Of a stretch of DNA of 64,000 nucleotides, positions 62,705-64,000 are shown piece by piece. Origin of the DNA: Paraburkholderia aspalathi. GTDB taxonomy: Bacteria; Pseudomonadota; Gammaproteobacteria; Burkholderiales; Burkholderiaceae. How positions within the stretch are numbered: position 1 is the first letter of the stretch; every line of letters begins with the position of its first letter. The notes below the pieces were generated by a model. That model was not told the origin of the DNA. It searched no databases and worked only from the letters and a program-made list of their open reading frames with translations. The DNA is taken from assembly GCF_900116445.1 (NCBI RefSeq), contig NZ_FPBH01000010.1, positions 186,001 to 250,000 of the forward strand. The letters are read 5' to 3'. The translations under genes and the position numbers were made by a program.

Positions 62705-63451
62705 TTACTTCCTCAACTCCGCCACGAAATCATAGTAATCGTTGCGGCAGTAGGTATCGGTCAGCTCGATCGCCCGCTGATCCGCCGTGTACCCGACGCG
62801 CGTGATCAGCAACAGCGCCTCGTTAGGGGCAATGCTCATCTGCTGCGCGATCTCGTCGTTCGCGTTCACCGCGCGAAAATGCTGCAGCGCGCGCACAATC
62901 GTCAGTCCGCGATTTTCCAGGTACGTGTACAACGAATCGCCAATTGCCTGAGGATCGGGAATCACCGCGGCAGGGAAGGTGGAATTCTCCACCGCCATCA
63001 CGATGCCGTCCGCGAGACGCAAACGGCGCAGCCGGGTTACGGCTGCCGCCGGCGACAAGCCCAGTTGAATCACCTCATCGCGGTTAGCGGGCGAAATTTC
63101 TCGCGACAACCACTTCGAACTCGGCGTAAAACCGCGTCGCCGAAGCATTTCGCTGAAACTCGACAGACGCGATAGCGGATCTTCATAGCGTGGCGTGATG
63201 AAGCTGCCCGCGCCTTGAGTGCGGCGGATCAATCCCTGTTCGACCAGCAGGGCAATGGCTTTGCGCGAGGTGATCCGCGATACGCCGAGCGCTTCGGACA
63301 GCACGCGCTCAGAGGGCAGCGCTTCGCCCGCGTTCCAACGGTTTTCGTGAATCGCACTGCCGAGCTTGCGAGCGAGTTGCAGATACAGCGGCGTGTCGTT
63401 TTCCGGGTCCGGGCGCAGGTCGCGCCAGCGGTCTTCCGAGGCAGAGGTCAT
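62705..63451 (-). CDS. GntR-family regulator, HutC/NagR-like
   Basis: A 248-aa protein. The winged helix is at residues about 15-80 (PLYLQLARKLGSAIHENRW, then GEALPSERVLSEALGVSRIT). A UTRA ligand domain follows (about 95-245), with SSFSEMLRRRGFTPSSKWLS and ELTDTYCRNDYYDFVAEL. The start ATG 63451 (MTSASEDRW) is chosen over the upstream in-frame codons to 63547. HutC-type members sense sugars, histidine-pathway or phosphonate ligands; this one's is unknown. It is divergent from the aldo/keto reductase gene. Confidence 0.9.
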   Translation of the reverse strand: MTSASEDRWRDLRPDPENDTPLYLQLARKLGSAIHENRWNAGEALPSERVLSEALGVSRITSRKAIALLVEQGLIRRTQGAGSFITPRYEDPLSRLSSFSEMLRRRGFTPSSKWLSREISPANRDEVIQLGLSPAAAVTRLRRLRLADGIVMAVENSTFPAAVIPDPQAIGDSLYTYLENRGLTIVRALQHFRAVNANDEIAQQMSIAPNEALLLITRVGYTADQRAIELTDTYCRNDYYDFVAELRK

Positions 63452-63655
63452 GGGGCTCACGCAAGAAGGGCAAGCGGCAATTCTAAGACATCGGCGCGCT
63501 CCGTTATAGCGGGCTTTTGCCTGGTGCCCGATCCGATGCTCGTGCAACCGCTAAACTCGTCCCTACGATTTGCGTATCATGCACCGCGGATTCGCCTGCG
63601 CCGCCGCATCGACATGAACGCGTTGCCCTATGTTTAGCCACTTCGAGGAGAAAGC

Positions 63656-64000
63656 ATGACGACCGATATCGCAAGCGTGAGCCTGCCCGACGGCGAGCGT
63701 ATTCCGAAACTGGGGCAGGGCACCTGGGAGATGGGTGAACAGCCGGCGCGGCGTGCCTCGGAACTCGCCGCGCTGCGCTGCGGCATCGAATTGGGCATGA
63801 CGCTGATCGACACGGCGGAAATGTACGGCGACGGCGCCACGGAATCGCTTCTCGGCGAAGCGCTGGCGGGGCTGCGCGATCAGGTCTTTCTCGTCAGCAA
63901 GGTGTATCCGCATAACGCCAGCCGGCGCGGCGTGATCGCGGCCTGCGAGCAGAGCCTCAAGCGCCTGAAAACCGATCGGCTCGATCTGTATCTGCTGCAT
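63656..64000 (+). CDS. Aldo/keto reductase, 3' end cut by the window
   Basis: 115 codons are visible, open to the last base. The protein begins MTTDIASVSLPDGERIPKLG, with GQGTWEMGE, then the AKR catalytic Asp and Tyr in MTLIDTAEMYGDGATE, Lys in FLVSKVYPHN, and RLKTDRLDLYLLH. It is a typical NADPH-dependent oxidoreductase of the YvgN/DkgA group. GAGGAG at 63645-63650 precedes the ATG. It is divergent from the GntR regulator, which may control it; that is inference. Confidence 0.9.
   Translation, partial: MTTDIASVSLPDGERIPKLGQGTWEMGEQPARRASELAALRCGIELGMTLIDTAEMYGDGATESLLGEALAGLRDQVFLVSKVYPHNASRRGVIAACEQSLKRLKTDRLDLYLLH

Noticed and set aside
1..64000. CRISPR arrays, rRNA, tRNA or insertion sequences
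   Set aside because: No regularly spaced repeats, conserved rRNA/tRNA stretches or transposase motifs were seen when reading the intergenic regions.

Overview
This is a GC-rich chromosomal segment from a beta-proteobacterium of the Burkholderiaceae, most likely Paraburkholderia or a close Burkholderia relative. The placement rests on protein character and gene order: a kynBUA cluster with its own Lrp-type regulator, tsaE-amiC opposite queG, argF/DUF3579/rpsT/murJ, and lpxK-Trm112-kdsB-adk next to xseA and sodB. No rRNA, tRNA, CRISPR array, prophage or insertion sequence was recognised.

Layout. 1-6.8 kb: a sugar/polyol catabolic operon (cut substrate-binding protein, ABC ATPase, permease, Zn dehydrogenase, FGGY kinase, L-xylulose-reductase-like SDR) closed by a strong terminator. 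6.9-7.6 kb: an unrecognised 161-aa gene preceded by an ATGA-coupled upstream ORF in a structured-looking leader. 7.8-11.3 kb: tryptophan-to-anthranilate catabolism (kynA, kynU, kynB) and divergent kynR. 11.4-21.1 kb: flavin reductase, msrA, DUF72, cfa, pdxH, tcdA, a thioredoxin-TPR chaperone, pirin, a VapBC toxin-antitoxin pair and an EamA exporter. 21.2-31.1 kb: amiC, tsaE, queG, ogt, xerD, an acyl-CoA ligase, a YbaK deacylase, plsY, a YajQ protein and murB. 31.2-44.9 kb: argG, argF, DUF3579, rpsT, murJ, a SirB1 protein, an HSD10-like SDR, adk, kdsB, Trm112, lpxK, xseA, sodB. 45-51.3 kb: an envelope/accessory region with a SPINDLY-type TPR glycosyltransferase, a small exported protein, a glycine-zipper lipoprotein and a PQQ-propeller lipoprotein. 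51.4-64 kb: a NYN-LOTUS protein, a stand-alone ClpP, an ECF41/SigJ-like sigma factor, a degenerate EAL protein, a DHA2 MFS pump, a MocR/PdxR regulator with DUF2917, an HTH-citrate synthase divergent from a CaiB/BaiF CoA transferase, a GntR regulator and a cut aldo/keto reductase.

The strongest new-looking signals are regulatory. Four AATCAA/TTGATT half-sites form overlapping perfect palindromes between the HTH-citrate synthase and the CoA transferase, suggesting an enzyme that also acts as its own regulator. A TGTCACA-N16-CGTC match lies upstream of the ECF41-like sigma gene, which lacks the usual partner gene. A perfect 10-bp inverted repeat sits between the MocR regulator and DUF2917. VapB-type half-sites bracket a near-consensus promoter. 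A double hairpin made from a repeated sequence precedes the acyl-CoA ligase. All functions are inferred by reading sequence motifs; no database search was run.
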